From contig JAMJFZ010001258.1 in the NCBI GenBank assembly GCA_026225945.1, forward strand, positions 10,206,001-10,270,000: a stretch of 64,000 nucleotides of DNA. The letters run 5' to 3'. Positions 34,634 through 46,520 of the stretch are shown piece by piece; the stretch's first letter is position 1, and the number at the start of each line of letters is the position of its first letter. Under the pieces are notes generated by a model. It ran no database searches. It was not told the DNA's origin and saw only the letters and a list, made by a program, of their open reading frames with translations. Source of the DNA: Cricetomys ansorgei. Taxonomy: Eukaryota > Chordata > Mammalia > Rodentia > Nesomyidae. A program made the position numbers and the translations under genes.

Positions 34634-37600
34634 GGAATATTTTGGGGGAATTATCACACTGGGATCACTGCAGTTGGAGAGAGTAGATGGTCCCCCAAAA
34701 ATGTGAATTGATATCATTCCATCAACTGAGGTTTTGCATAGAGTAAGGAGCGTAACTTCTGTAAGTCAGAGTAATTGCTTCTCCATCAGGCTGCCTTCCA
34801 AAGAAACTGCTCTGCTGGCTCTTCTGTGGTCCCAGCTGTTGTCCACACTGTGAAGCTATGTCCCTTAAAATAAGTCTTCTATACACGTCCTATTGATTCT
34901 GCTTCATTGAAAATTCTTGACTAATATAGCAGTGAGGTAAAAAGTGCCAAATACTTTATTTAAGTCATTAATTAATGAGTGAACCAACAAGTCATGAGCT
35001 GAGATTCTAATAAATATTGCACTTACAGTTTCTGTGGAAAGAATCTATCTTCAAGTTCAGACCTTGACTGAATCATTTTTCTATGATTTGAGAAATGAGG
35101 ACCCTTCTTGCTATCAGCTAGAGGTGAGCCTCAGTTCCTGCAGATTGTCCTCAGTTCCTAAAGACAGACTTCAGTCCTTGTCATGTGTGTTTCAGTAAAA
35201 TAGTCAATCAATACATTGAATATGCAAAGTGTCTTAGCAAATCAGAGACTTAAATAGTGTAAAGCAATATACAAGTGATATATAGTCACTGTGGTATATT
35301 TTCCCAATAAGAAACAAGTTAGAGGTCCAATTACAACTCAAGGAGAGTATTATTTAAGAGCATGTACCCTAGGGAAGTGCAACCTTATATTTGCTATGGA
35401 CAAATAATCAAAAGTTCAGACTCCCATGGAATCCAGTATTCTCCAGAGGGCCATTTGGAAGATGCTTTTACATAGCCTTACCATATGTCCAACAATTATA
35501 CCTTTAAGGCATTTAATTATACACTGAAACCTGCACAGAATTGTTTATAGTACCTTATTTGATTTTCATTAAAACTGGTTACCAGGGCTGCTGAGGAAGG
35601 TGGGAGAGCAATGAAGCCATTATGTGATGTTGTAATTATACATATATAAAACTGTTCATTTGGTAAATCCCATTTAACTTTATGACAAAAGAAATATAAC
35701 GATGTGTGCAAATTCAACAATAGCTCATTTAGCAGTTTAAGGGATTCCTAAGATGAAATTCAGAATGCAGCATTAATTACATTTATTCTCACGCAAACCA
35801 TTACTGGTTTCGCTAATGAGAAAGCAGATGAGGACAGTAGAAGAGAAGGAGAAATTGTCCCTTGCCTAGCAAGTCACACATTCTTCCCAAAGTAACATGT
35901 TTGATCACTATCACCATCTACTTGGGTGTTTCTTAGGCACTCTAACTTTGTAAATAAGGGGTTTGAGGATGGAGAAACCCACATCAGTCTTTAAAGATGT
36001 ATGTCAATGAACACAGCTGTCATTTGAACTTCTGCAGCCCTAGTTTGTTCTCCCCAGTTTTCTATCTTTATCATTTTCTGAGGTATTTGTCAAACATGTC
36101 TCCGTTTTTTAAAAAAAACACATAGTCTATTTTAGACTTTAAGCCTAATGCTGTCTGATATACCTTCTACAGGAAAGAATGCAATTTCCGTTTTATTTTT
36201 TAAAAAATGTGTCTCCCCCATTAAAACAGTAAAAAAAAAAGAAGGAGCAAATAAGAAATGGTTGCAATTATTGGCTCAGAAAATAAGTAAATGGATAGAA
36301 AAGACAAGTCTGAACCCAAAGTTAATTAAGCAAGGATGATTACGTGAGTTACTCCTCTCATTGTTGTAAGAAAATGCTTGACAGAAATAACTCAAGGAGC
36401 AGTAGGGGCTTATCATTTCAGGATATTTTACTCTACCATGGCAGGGAAGGTTTGGAAGGCGGAGGTAGAAGTGTGGTCATTACATCATGGCAACTGACCA
36501 AGAGGCAGAGACTGGGCCAGAAGCAGGCCCCAGCTGCAATTCTGCAGGTTACCCTCAGTAATCTATGATTTCAGGTAGGTAGGAACCATGTCCCAAAGGC
36601 TCTACATCCATCCACTAGGGACCATAAGCTGAAGCGTGTGAGTCTTTAGGGATCTTCCATTTAAAAGCCATAACCACGATAATGGCTTCTACTTGGAAAG
36701 AGGTAAACATGAATTTCTTTTGTGGATAATTGCTCAGAGCAGTCACAAAAATCCACTTCAGTCAAGCGTTCATCAGTGCCCAAGACTGAGGCAAGTGAGG
36801 ATTCAGGGTTGTATGCACTCCTTCTTACACAGGTGGAAAATATAGAACAGACACTAACAGAGGGGCTGTCCTGCCTAAATACACTGGATAAATACTAAAT
36901 ACACTTTAGTTCACCACTGGAACTCAAGCTAAAAAAAGAATGTGTTTTTCACTAATAATGGTATTGTCATTCTTTGATGTTTTCATCAGAGAAAAATAAT
37001 TATAACATAATTGAGACAGTCATGAAAATTCATTCTCCAATACTGGGTTTCAGCCACTAGGGAAAATGTGTGTAGAAAAGCACACATAAGAAATAACATA
37101 GACAAAAAGCACATATAGAAAAGCACAAAACCATTATTCTTGCTTTTTTGTTTCTGGAATTGCTTTGCTTCAAGAAAGAAATAGAGAAATGGGGAAAGGA
37201 AGGAAGGAGGGAAAAATAAGAGTATTTTGGAGGAAATGAACATATTTTGACGGGCATTTTATTAGTCTTTATTCACTTTTATATTTACCCATAATGTAAA
37301 GTTGGTGTTTACTCAGAATTTACACGGTGCAGTGTTTTGAGTTTTCTACATACTGGGTTACTCTATCCACACAGTTACTTGAAGAAGCATGCTGTATCAT
37401 GAACCAATTTTACACTCCGGAAACTTAGTCTCAGGGAGAAGTGGTTCTTTAGCCAAGGTTACATTGCTAAGTTAGTAGAGCTTTAAACCCTTGCATCTTG
37501 ACATTAACACTCTCTATCAAACTCCTGGACTTGATTGAGCAAGATAAGATGTGTACCTAATTCCCATCCTTCCTTCCAGCCATATTGTTGAAGTCACTTT

Positions 37601-38764
37601 GTTTGCTAAGGCAATGGTCATATTTCTTTGTTCTGCAGAAAAAGAAAGCTGAGGGAAATCTATTTGTGTCAATAGGCAAAACTCACATATGAGCTGAGCA
37701 GCCAACATGCCCATAACATGAAATCCTCTGAACCTTAAAACAGCTGCTATTATTTCCTGTAAATTTCTAGAGAACAAACAGACAAAATGAGAGCATGCTC
37801 AACTAAAAACCGAAGGATACTAATTGTGCTGTGCTGTGCTCATGTCAGAGTTCTTTGCACCCCTGACATAGAAGACAATATGCAAATCATGTGTGCAGTG
37901 GATAGTCTAGAACAAGAGATATGATGATTTGGGCAGAAAGAGCATATAGTGAACCAAAACTGTATCTTCAAGAATTGCTTTTATCATGTATATATGGGCA
38001 TATGTGTGAATTTTAATTTTTTATTACATTAATGATTCAATTCACTTATTTATGTACATAGAGTGGGATTGCCGTGGTGTACGTGTAGTGGTCAGAGGAT
38101 ATACTGAAGTATTGTTTAGTACTATTTGGTCACAGTCAGTGACAGGCCTGTGACAGCAACATTAGCCTCACAAAGCATGGCTTCTTTTGTGGATAACATG
38201 AAGCATTATTTTTCTGAACATAATGTGCAGCTTATTCTGGAGACAATTAGCTGACTTCCAGCCCAAGACGTTAACATTTTAATTCATACAGGTTCCTGGT
38301 TAGCTTCCAAGTCCAAGTTAAGGTGTCTATTTTTTACCAATGGACTAAAGTCTAAATAATTGACCACCTTAGTGTCAGAAGAACAGTTAAGAGTCTGTGT
38401 TCTCAGTCATTTATAGATGTTCAGAACAATCACACTGAATAGACACACATCATTATTATGTAAAGATTTCAAAAATATTTTGTTTTGCTCAAGCATAATA
38501 TCATATTCATGGAATAAATTTCCTCTGCCTTGCTCTTCCCACGCCAGCAAGGACAGTTATTTCTGTTTCTATGAATTCCATGAATCAGTGAACATTTTTT
38601 TTATGATCATGTATATGAAAAACCAATGATCACCTTAAATTTCATTAATAAAGCTGCATATTCCTTTGTTTGCATAGATAGATTGTATTTTCACTAGCCA
38701 TTCATCTATACCTAGCTTGTTTCAACTTCTTAACTATTAAAAATGATGCTACAATGCAGGTGAA
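34634..38764. other. No gene seen
   Basis: 4.1 kb of mostly unique AT-rich sequence. No element could be named with confidence and no frame exceeds what chance gives. Confidence 0.5.
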
Positions 38765-39285
38765 TTAGTGAGCTAATGTTGCCATAACAAAATGATGCAG
38801 ACTGAGTAGATAAACTACAGACTGAGTAGACAAACAAGAGAAATTTATTATTAGTATTAGCATTATTGATTTTATTTGCAGTTCTGAACACAGGAATTCC
38901 AAAATCATGGTTCCAACATACTCAGGTTCTGTTGTAAGTTCTGTCTACATGAAGATGCCTGACTTTTTTAGCTATCCTCACATGGTCGAGAGACACACAA
39001 GACGGAGGGAGGGACAGAGCGAGAGAGAGAGAGACAGAGACAGAGAGAGACAGAGAGAGACAGAGGCAGAGAGAGACAGAGAGAGACAGAGGCAGAGAGA
39101 GAGACAGAGAGAGAGAGAGAGACAGAGAGAGAGAGAGAGACAGAGAGGTGCTCTTCAGTGTATTTCTTTTAAGACTATTAACACAAACATGGGAACTCTT
39201 CTAAATTTAATCGTCTCTCAAAGACTTAATATACAAATTATTTCACTTCTGGAATTAGGATTTTAGCATGTGGATTTTTGAGGTA
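38765..39285 (-). mobile_element. MLT1/MST-like MaLR LTR containing a purine microsatellite
   Basis: 'aatgttgccataacaaaatg', 'gcagttctgaacacagg', 'ctatcctcacatggtcgag' and later 'ttttaagactattaacac' follow the reverse complement of MLT1/MST LTRs. Between 38995 and 39147 the short GAGA segment of such LTRs has become a long CAGA/GA tract. Confidence 0.6.
38995..39147. repeat. CAGA/GA purine microsatellite
   Basis: About 150 bp of GA, CAGA and CAGAGGCAGA units. It gives the arginine/glutamate-rich open frame here, which is not a gene. Confidence 0.95.
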
Positions 39286-39629
39286 CGCAGTCTGTATTAA
39301 TGGGCAGGGCAGGCAGATATCTCTTTGAAATCCTGGATTAAGTCTGGGGAGTTATTACCAAGAGTAAGGTTGCTAAATCACATAATGATTTTATCTGCAA
39401 ATATTGTTAAAAAATGTAAGGTGTTTTTTCATAGCAAATGTAGTATTTTACATTCTTACCATCAGAACACAAGGGTTGCAATTAAGATTACATTTTTTCC
39501 ACATATCCATGTATACTCATTTCTTGTATTATTAGTAGATGTCATGTGACATTAAGGTTAGATATTTCACTGTATTTTGTATTTTCTATTATCTCCTGAT
39601 TAGAGATGTTGAACACTTACTGAGAATTT

Positions 39630-39718
39630 TTTTCCTTCCTTCCTTCCTTCCTTCTTTCCTCCCTTCCTTCATTCCTTCCTTCCTTCCTTCCTTCCTTCCT
39701 TCCTTCCTTCCTTCTCCC
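39630..39718. repeat. TTCC tetranucleotide repeat
   Basis: Near-perfect CTTC units with two point interruptions. Confidence 0.97.
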
Positions 39719-40264
39719 CAACCCAAATTCTGGAGATGGCCTCCGGCATTTAAGTGAAATGTTCTACTCCATATCTTCAGAATCAACCCAGTATCCTACC
39801 ATTTTATTGATTGTAGATAATACATTTGTTCTATATTTCAACATTTTATTTACACTTTGTCACCTTAAAGTCATCAAGCTAATCCTTCTGTATCACTAAG
39901 AAATAGAAAATGAAAACAAAACACTCAAGCGAACAAGAAAGACTTAAGAGTTTTATTAAAGATATGCGATAATTAAAAGAAGAATGCAGGACTCTGCACA
40001 CGAGTCCTGTTAGGATCCAGATAAAAAGGAGAATCCAATGAGACAAAGGAATTCAAAGGCCAGTGGGAGTTAAAGCTCGTTTTGTACTGAATCAGGAAGG
40101 AACGAATAGTGCTGGGATGCGTCAGTAGTAAAAGTGGATACATCAGCAGTAAAAGTCAGTCTACCGGTCTTGAACACGCCATCACAGCTTGGATGCAGAC
40201 ATGTTCTTTTCCACTGCGTTGCCAACTTCACCTTCCATCACACACTACAAGAAGTAAGTTTTAC

Positions 40265-40460
40265 TTTGCTTTCCAGTTCTTGGATAATACACTGACCAAA
40301 ACAAGCCATGGGAGGAAAGGGTTTGTTTCATGCACTTCCAGGTGACCTGTGTATTTAGGGAAACAGGAACTCAAGACTTGAGGTTGAAGCCGAAACTGTG
40401 AAGGAACGCTTCTTACTGACTTACTCACTCCGGATCTTCTGGGCTCCAAAGGGCTTTGGC
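40265..40460 (-). mobile_element. Rodent MaLR-like repeat, reverse
   Basis: 'gggaggaaagggtttgtttc', 'caggaactcaagacttgagg' and 'aacgcttcttactgacttac' follow the order of a common rodent repeat. The class is uncertain. A similar but more diverged stretch lies at 41790-41960. Confidence 0.45.
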
Positions 40461-41202
40461 AGTCCTAGTGCTCTGGCTCTGCATTCATAGCACACAGTTT
40501 GTCTTATAGACTCAGGCTGGCTCTACTCCACACTTGCCTCTGCCCTTGCCAGATGTCCCCTGGCTCTGGCATCTCTAGAATCCAGGGATTTTCACTTCAA
40601 TGGAGGCTGCACCTTCACCAGTGGCCTCTCCTTGTCTCTCTTCAGGGCCTCCAATCTTAATACAAGAGGCAAAGACATATGGCAATACCCAGAGATCAGT
40701 TTACTAATGCTCAGTCCTCATCAGAGAACCTTCTTCTTGCAGTAGATGGCAATTAACACAGAAACTCACAACTGAACAAGGTGTAAACAGTGAGATAAGT
40801 TGGAGCACTCAGCTGTAAGAGGAATGTCTATATCAAACCCCTATCTTCAAAGCTCAGGAATATATGAGGAAGAGCAGTTGGAAAGGTTGTAAGAACCAGA
40901 GATGGTGGATGACTCTGAGGAAATAACATCTTCCAGACAACATGGTCACTCACATAGGAACTCAGAAATGGTGAGAGTGTAGAAATATCTCAAAAATTAA
41001 AGCCAGACAAAAATCTCAGCATGGAGAAGAGGAAGTGGGAAAATATTTCTACCACTATCCAAGAAGCTATTGGCAACCTTCAGCATCTGGAAGAGGGAAA
41101 AACTTTTTCCTTTTTTTTCCCAATAGAGTGACACTGTGTTTATTAACCACACTCCAGGGCAAGTCCCCTGCTCAGGAGTAGTTTGGCAACACATAATGAA
41201 CC

Positions 41203-41247
41203 ATTTATTCATTCATTTATTTATTTATTTATTTATTTATTTATTTT
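41203..41247. repeat. TTTA tetranucleotide repeat
   Basis: Nine or so TTTA units in a row, with ATTC interruptions at the start. Confidence 0.95.
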
Positions 41248-41299
41248 AGTGTAAATTTTTGTTCTGGTTTGGTGATGTTTTTTGTCTTTTGTTTTTAAA

Positions 41300-41425
41300 A
41301 CGAGAGGAAAAAAAAACCATTAATTTGGGTGGGACAGGGCAGTGTGGAGGTTCTGGGAGGACTTCGGGGTGGGGAAAGAATGTGATAAAAATAAATTGTT
41401 CTAAAATTTTAGGTAAAAAGAGAAA
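41300..41425 (+). mobile_element. L1 3' end fragment
   Basis: 'ggaggttctgggaggacttc' followed by 'ggggaaagaatgtgataaaa' and 'attgttctaaaatttt' matches the sense-strand L1 3' UTR end. Confidence 0.6.
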
Positions 41426-41789
41426 GAAACAAGACCAAGAGGGAGGCTTTTGCACATTATTTGCCAAACCATGCTGCCACCTCGATGTGCAGCTAAGAGC
41501 ACAGCTTCTGGGAGGAAATACTTCAAAGAATCCTTCAGCGTCCATTGTCTTAAAAAATGCAGAAGTTTTTGGACCCAGATTCTTAATCCAAGACATTATG
41601 AATAGCCACTAGCAGAGTTTTTGCCTCCCTCCAGAACTGCACAACCCAGGCCTATCATAACATTTAATACAACTATGAGCAATCAATGGCTTTTCCAGTT
41701 CAAACCTTAAAAGTTCTCCACAGCTCCCCCGCAAACCAACATGGTCAGATTCATTACATTAATAACCCCATTCTTAATACCAAAATCTG

Positions 41790-41960
41790 TTCTAGTTTGC
41801 TTTCTCTTGAACTGACCAAAACAGAGTTGGTGATATAATCTTACACTTCCAGAAACTCAAGAAGAGACATGGGCAGGGCCCAGGAAGCAATGATTCTTAC
41901 TGGCTGGCTCTCTCTGGCTCATGGTCAGGCAGGAGCTAAAAGTAGCACCATGCACCCAAC
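41790..41960 (-). mobile_element. Diverged rodent MaLR-like repeat fragment
   Basis: 'gaactgaccaaaacagag', 'aatcttacacttccag' and 'gattcttactggctggctc' parallel the element at 40265-40460. It is truncated and diverged. Confidence 0.35.
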
Positions 41961-43339
41961 TGGCTATGCCACCAATTTGTCACCCTCCAAGAAGTTGCAG
42001 CTGTGTACTGAACTGCACTAAGTCTTCACGTAATTTGCATGGTGTGAGTAATAACACTTTTGCCCCTCTTAATATGCAAATGCTCAACAGTCTTAGAAAC
42101 CTGAGTATGGTGCAGCCCATCCTGAAAAGATTTGTGGTGCTAACTGGAATGGAGCTCTACATGTATCTTGATATGGGATAGTGATGAAACATACTCAAAA
42201 TTCACAAAGATGGAAGTTTTGCATGCTATTGGTTTTTTGAGGACTAGCTTTATGAATACTTTTGACTTTAATATGTATGACACATAAACAAATAGAGGCA
42301 TTGTTAACTTAGAATAGAGTATGCGAAGTCCTGTTACACAAGAGAGCAGGAATGCTGTAGTTTATTGTCCCTGAGAGATGTACACATGCATCAGGTATCT
42401 GTCATGAATATATATGCATAGGTTGCTTCAAAAATTATTTGCAAATTATTAAGAAAGAAGTTGTGGATAACCCTAAGAAACATACTTTGACAAGCACAAG
42501 AAGAAAGAATGTAGATCAACTTAAGAAAGTACTCAAAACAGAGTCAACTTATCTCAAGATGAGATTCCTTCAGAAGGATTTAGTTTTACACTGTTTCATG
42601 CATTAAAATATAATATACATACATATATATAACATAAAATATAAAAATATAAAAAATATAAAAATTCTAGGATTGGCTTACATGTCCTCCTATTCTTTTA
42701 AGGACAGTTTTTTTCCAGTAGTTTTACATAGAGAAAAATATGTTTTACCTGTCATTGTATAAGTGCAAAACTTGGTGATTTATATAAAATCCAGAGTTAA
42801 ACTTCAAGTTTTAAGGACATACTAAGCTCTGAACCATAATCCAGTTTATCAAAATTTAAATACATATCCTTTGGGGAGATGTGTGACTTCACTTCCTGGC
42901 CAAAATGGACTAAAATGAACTATCATAAACAATTATAAATGTAGGACCTTCAACCCTTGGGGAGGATGTTGGATATACGGGAAATAAATGAGGTGGGGTT
43001 ATAACTCCACAGCCTGGAGAAGTTTCAAAACATTTGGTACAATGAGTGTACAAACAAACAAAGCTTTATAATTTTTCTAAATGAGAGAGAAATAAATCAA
43101 ATCCAAGCACATGAGAAAGTGTGCGGCAGAACACTGAAGAAATGTAGAATAAAGAACTCGAGAAGAAGTCTGCTTAATAATCACCATAGGGCAAAATTCC
43201 AAGAGAACAAGCAAATAGGGCTCCCAGGGCAATAAGCTGAACAAGACATATATCAGTGTTTGGACAGCTTTACTGGACAGTTTCCCAAACTGGAAAAAAC
43301 AATGTCAATTGACCGATGAAACAATAAAGAACAGCATAA
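41961..43339. other. No gene seen
   Basis: AT-rich, mostly unique sequence, with an ATATA patch near 42610-42665. Confidence 0.45.
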
Positions 43340-43933
43340 TGTATTTATTCAAGAGGCTCCTTTGTGGCAGTCTAGACTAATCAACTAATATGGTACAACT
43401 GAATTTCAAAAACACCGTTCAGAGCAAGAGAAGCCGACATAGAATAATCGGAGGGTGTGTTTGTCCAAGAACTGCTCCATTGTGCCATTATTGGGGTTCT
43501 TTGGTGGATTTCACCTGCTCATTCGGGTAATGAGTCTCAGTGAAGTCACATAAGTGGGCGTCGCTGTTGTCACTGGCCAGTTTGCACAATTGCAGGAGTG
43601 ACCAGTTCACTCTCCTTTCCAAGAGCAGCGCCCACTCCATTGCGTTCATCGCTCACTCGCCTCTGGTCACCGCAGGCTCGTTTCTTGTTACGTTATGGAG
43701 AAACTTGCCAGCCTCCTTGGTGCTGCAGCTTCAGTTTTTCTCAGCGTTTTCATCCTTGTGTGATTAGCGGAAAAAGCATTCGGCAAAGCTCTTCAGTATC
43801 CCATCATCCTGGTTGAGTCACCAAGACTTGGAAAGCAGCTCTGAGTTCCTGTGAAAGCAGCCGGGGTCTGAGGGCTCAAGCGTTCAAGCATGGTTGAATA
43901 CCAAAGCCATGGCAATTCTGGGTGAAGACCGTC
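43340..43933 (-). pseudogene. Ferritin heavy chain processed pseudogene (FTH1-like)
   Basis: Read on the - strand, the sequence gives a degraded ferritin heavy chain without introns. Recognisable pieces in order are QNCH near 43918, a DD-x-x-LK-x-FA segment (about 43780), SHKDENAEK (about 43740), [10 protein letters not shown] (about 43649-43620), [25 protein letters not shown] (about 43500s) and LDKHTL (about 43460). Ferritin H stores iron and oxidises it at a di-iron centre. Here the ligand positions in the SHEEREHAEK motif read K, D and N, so E62 and H65 equivalents are lost. There are at least five in-frame stops and a deletion of about 14 codons with a frameshift before LDKHTL. An AATAAA on the - strand (43344-43349) may be the old 3' end. 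No poly(A) or target duplication could be recognised. Confidence 0.9.
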
Positions 43934-44320
43934 TTTTCTTTTCTTCTTTTCTTTTCTTTTCTTTTCTTTTCTTTTTTCTTTTCTTCTTTTTAATTTTTTG
44001 TTTTTATTAATTTTATCTTTTCTCTTCCCTTCTCCCTTCCTTCCTTCCTTCCTTCTTTCCTTCCTTCCTTCCTTCCTTCCTCCCTCCCTCCCTCCCTCCT
44101 TCTTTCCCTCCCTCCCTTCCTTTAAATCTTTCCTTCCTTCCTTCCTTCCTTCCTTCCTTCCTTCCTTCCTTCCTTCCTTCCTTCCTTCCTTCCTTCCTTC
44201 CTTCCTTCCTTCCTTCCTTCCTTCCTTCCTTCCATCTCTCCTTCCTTTCTTTTTCTTTTTTGCCTCCTGTCCTAGCTTTTTCTCTCTTCTCTCTTCTCTT
44301 CCCCCCCCCCCTTTTCTTTC
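43934..44320. repeat. Pyrimidine tract: TTTTC then TTCC repeats
   Basis: Nearly 390 bp of T and C: TTTTC units (43934-43990), mixed T/C, then TTCC units (about 44037-44232) and a C run (44301-44311). It abuts the 3' side of a reverse B4 SINE, so it is probably an expanded SINE A-tail. It yields a proline/serine/phenylalanine open frame that is not a gene. Confidence 0.93.
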
Positions 44321-44516
44321 AGACCAAGTCTGTCACCTAATCTGGAGCTCCGCGATTCACTAGATTGGATATCCAGCAAACTCCAAAATCCTCTGGTCTT
44401 TGCTTCCCTAGAAAAGGATTGCTGCACCTGGCTTTTTCTGTGAGTGTAGGTGGTTGAACTCAGGCCTCAGGCTTGTGTAACAAACAAGCACTTTACCAAC
44501 TGAGCCGTCTGGTCCT
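44321..44516 (-). mobile_element. B4 SINE, reverse
   Basis: It starts 'agaccaagtctgtcacctaa' and ends 'aagcactttaccaactgagc', the reverse complement of the tRNA-derived B4 head. The T/C-rich tract before it is the tail side. Confidence 0.75.
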
Positions 44517-45405
44517 GGAAGAAAGATTGTTAACTGTTTGCACTGGGTAAAGTCTTTTGCATATATTACAGATTTTGATAAATTTTACATCCAAAATATT
44601 GATTTTTTTTTAAAAAACAAATTCAAAACAGAGCCAAATCCAGTATAGTATGTTAGAGATATTTTCCATCCATAGGGATACGCGCTATCCAAGTATTTGG
44701 TTCTCTATAAACCTGTGCCTGTTGTACCACAAAGCACATAAGTGACAAGTCTTGCAACTAAAACAAGTACCATAGATTGCAAGTCACTAGAAGATCCTTC
44801 ACAGTCAATTTATGATTCAAGATATGTATACTTTGCTTAGGTTTGGTCTTTAACTTTCCTAAGGGAAAAGTCTTTAACTGAGTTCTTTGTGATTAACTAA
44901 TTTGTGTGTCTGTCTCATGTATCAAAGCTATTTGCCAGCTGGACACTCAAATCCTGTCAGTCCCTTATAAGGTAGATCTTTGTGACACATCCCAGCAGTT
45001 CTTGGTTCAGTCCAAGACACATAGTAGGCAGTAACGACCCTGTGAAGACCTTGGCTTTAGAACTCCCTCTTGAAAAGCACACATGCACAATTGGGTTTGT
45101 AGCGTCCTTTTTCTAAGCACTGATTTCTCCCTTAGTACTCATACTTAAATGTCTATTAAACTTATTTTCTGATAAACTCCAACCTTGTTAATAAAAAGCT
45201 TGAGTTATTTTGCACAAGTTCATGAACCAGTGGTACTACGGGGTGTATTATACAAGTCACTGGAGATAAACACCCTAGCTCTCTGATGCCATGCTAATAG
45301 ATATTTTTAAACTTTACATAATTCTGTGGTTTCATGCATATAAAATACATCACTAGAATGTAAGGCCTATAGTTTTACAACATGATTTGTTTGTAAGACA
45401 TGGAA
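44517..45405. other. No gene seen
   Basis: Unique AT-rich sequence. Confidence 0.5.
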
Positions 45406-45516
45406 GCCAAGTGTGGTGATTCACACTTGTAATCCCAGCACTTGGAAGACAGAAACAGGATCAGTGAGAGTTTGAAGATAGCCTGGGGTACATAGTAAGA
45501 CTTTATCTCAAAGATG
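45406..45516 (+). mobile_element. B1-type SINE (short)
   Basis: 'gccaagtgtggtgattcaca', 'taatcccagcacttgga', 'agtttgaagatagcctgggg' and 'gactttatctcaaa' in order. At 111 bp it is short and resembles a proto-B1 monomer. Confidence 0.85.
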
Positions 45517-45759
45517 AAAGTCCATGGAACACAAACATGTAGAAATTTTCCTAAGAGCAATAAAGAAATGTCCTAATTCTGAGTGCAAGGGAAACAACTT
45601 TAAGATACACATTTATTTTATTATTTATGCAGGAGGTAGCTGATTGAGAGTGCTACATCACATAGTAATCCTTCTGCTGCTCCCAACTCTAATCATAAAT
45701 GTCTCCTTCCTGACTATATCAACAGGCTTACACATAGAGAAACGCACACATGCAAGCAT

Positions 45760-45804
<45 letters not shown>

Positions 45805-45808
45805 AACA
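45760..45808. repeat. CA microsatellite
   Basis: AC repeats ending in ACAAACACAAACAC. Confidence 0.96.
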
Positions 45809-46427
45809 CTTTCATTGGCAAATATTCTTTGGACATTAATGATTAAAAGTAGTTGATAGTCTAAGAATAGAGAGCCTAGATTTCAGAGCCAAGGCTTTGA
45901 CCTCTGGTGCATTCTTAACTTCGTGGTTTATCTAGAAGAAGCTCAAAGTAATGGTTTTGTTGACTTTTCTGTGATTTATGATCTTACAAACTAGGGCATG
46001 AGTGGGAAATAAGTGCCATTTGTCAACTCTCTAGAACCAATGGCACAGAACTGGAGTAGAAGCTAGCTGCCAGGGCCAGCAAGGCAATAGATCCCACTAC
46101 CCGGGAGGAACAAGGACCACTGCCTTTCTGTAGCCAGAAGCAGGACCTCCATCTTACTCTTCACTAAGTACTACTGTGCCAAGTCATTTTTCAGTTCCAA
46201 TTGGAAGTCTTAAAAAAAAGAACATGTCAAAATTAATGTTGAGAATTGATGTTATGAATAAAAAATTGTGCCAAATTAGCACTTCAGATTTAATTTTATG
46301 TGTGGTACCCTGCCAAGTAGCTTAGAACATTTGTAGGTTATTGTGAAATAGTTACAAATGGAGCACAGCATCCTTCATCGCCTTTGTTCTCCTCCTTTCT
46401 CCTTCACAGCATCTCCTCTGGGACATG

Positions 46428-46520
46428 GTATGTGTAAGTGTATGTGGGGGGGGGTGGTATGTGTGATGTGTGTGATATGTGTGTGTGCAGTGTGTGAGTG
46501 AAGTATGTGTGTATGTGCTT
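46428..46520. repeat. GT-rich low-complexity tract
   Basis: Imperfect TGTG repeats with a G run (46446-46455). Confidence 0.85.

Noticed and set aside
38907..39266. 119-codon Arg/Glu-rich open frame
   Set aside because: It is produced by the CAGA/GA microsatellite in the MLT1-like LTR.
41246..41612. Two overlapping open frames of 116-117 codons on opposite strands
   Set aside because: The 5' part is an L1 3' end, no protein family is recognised, and there is no splice or promoter support.
43998..44363. 121-codon open frame rich in Pro, Ser, Phe and Leu
   Set aside because: It is a read-out of the TTCC/TTTTC repeat tract, and all forward frames are similarly open.
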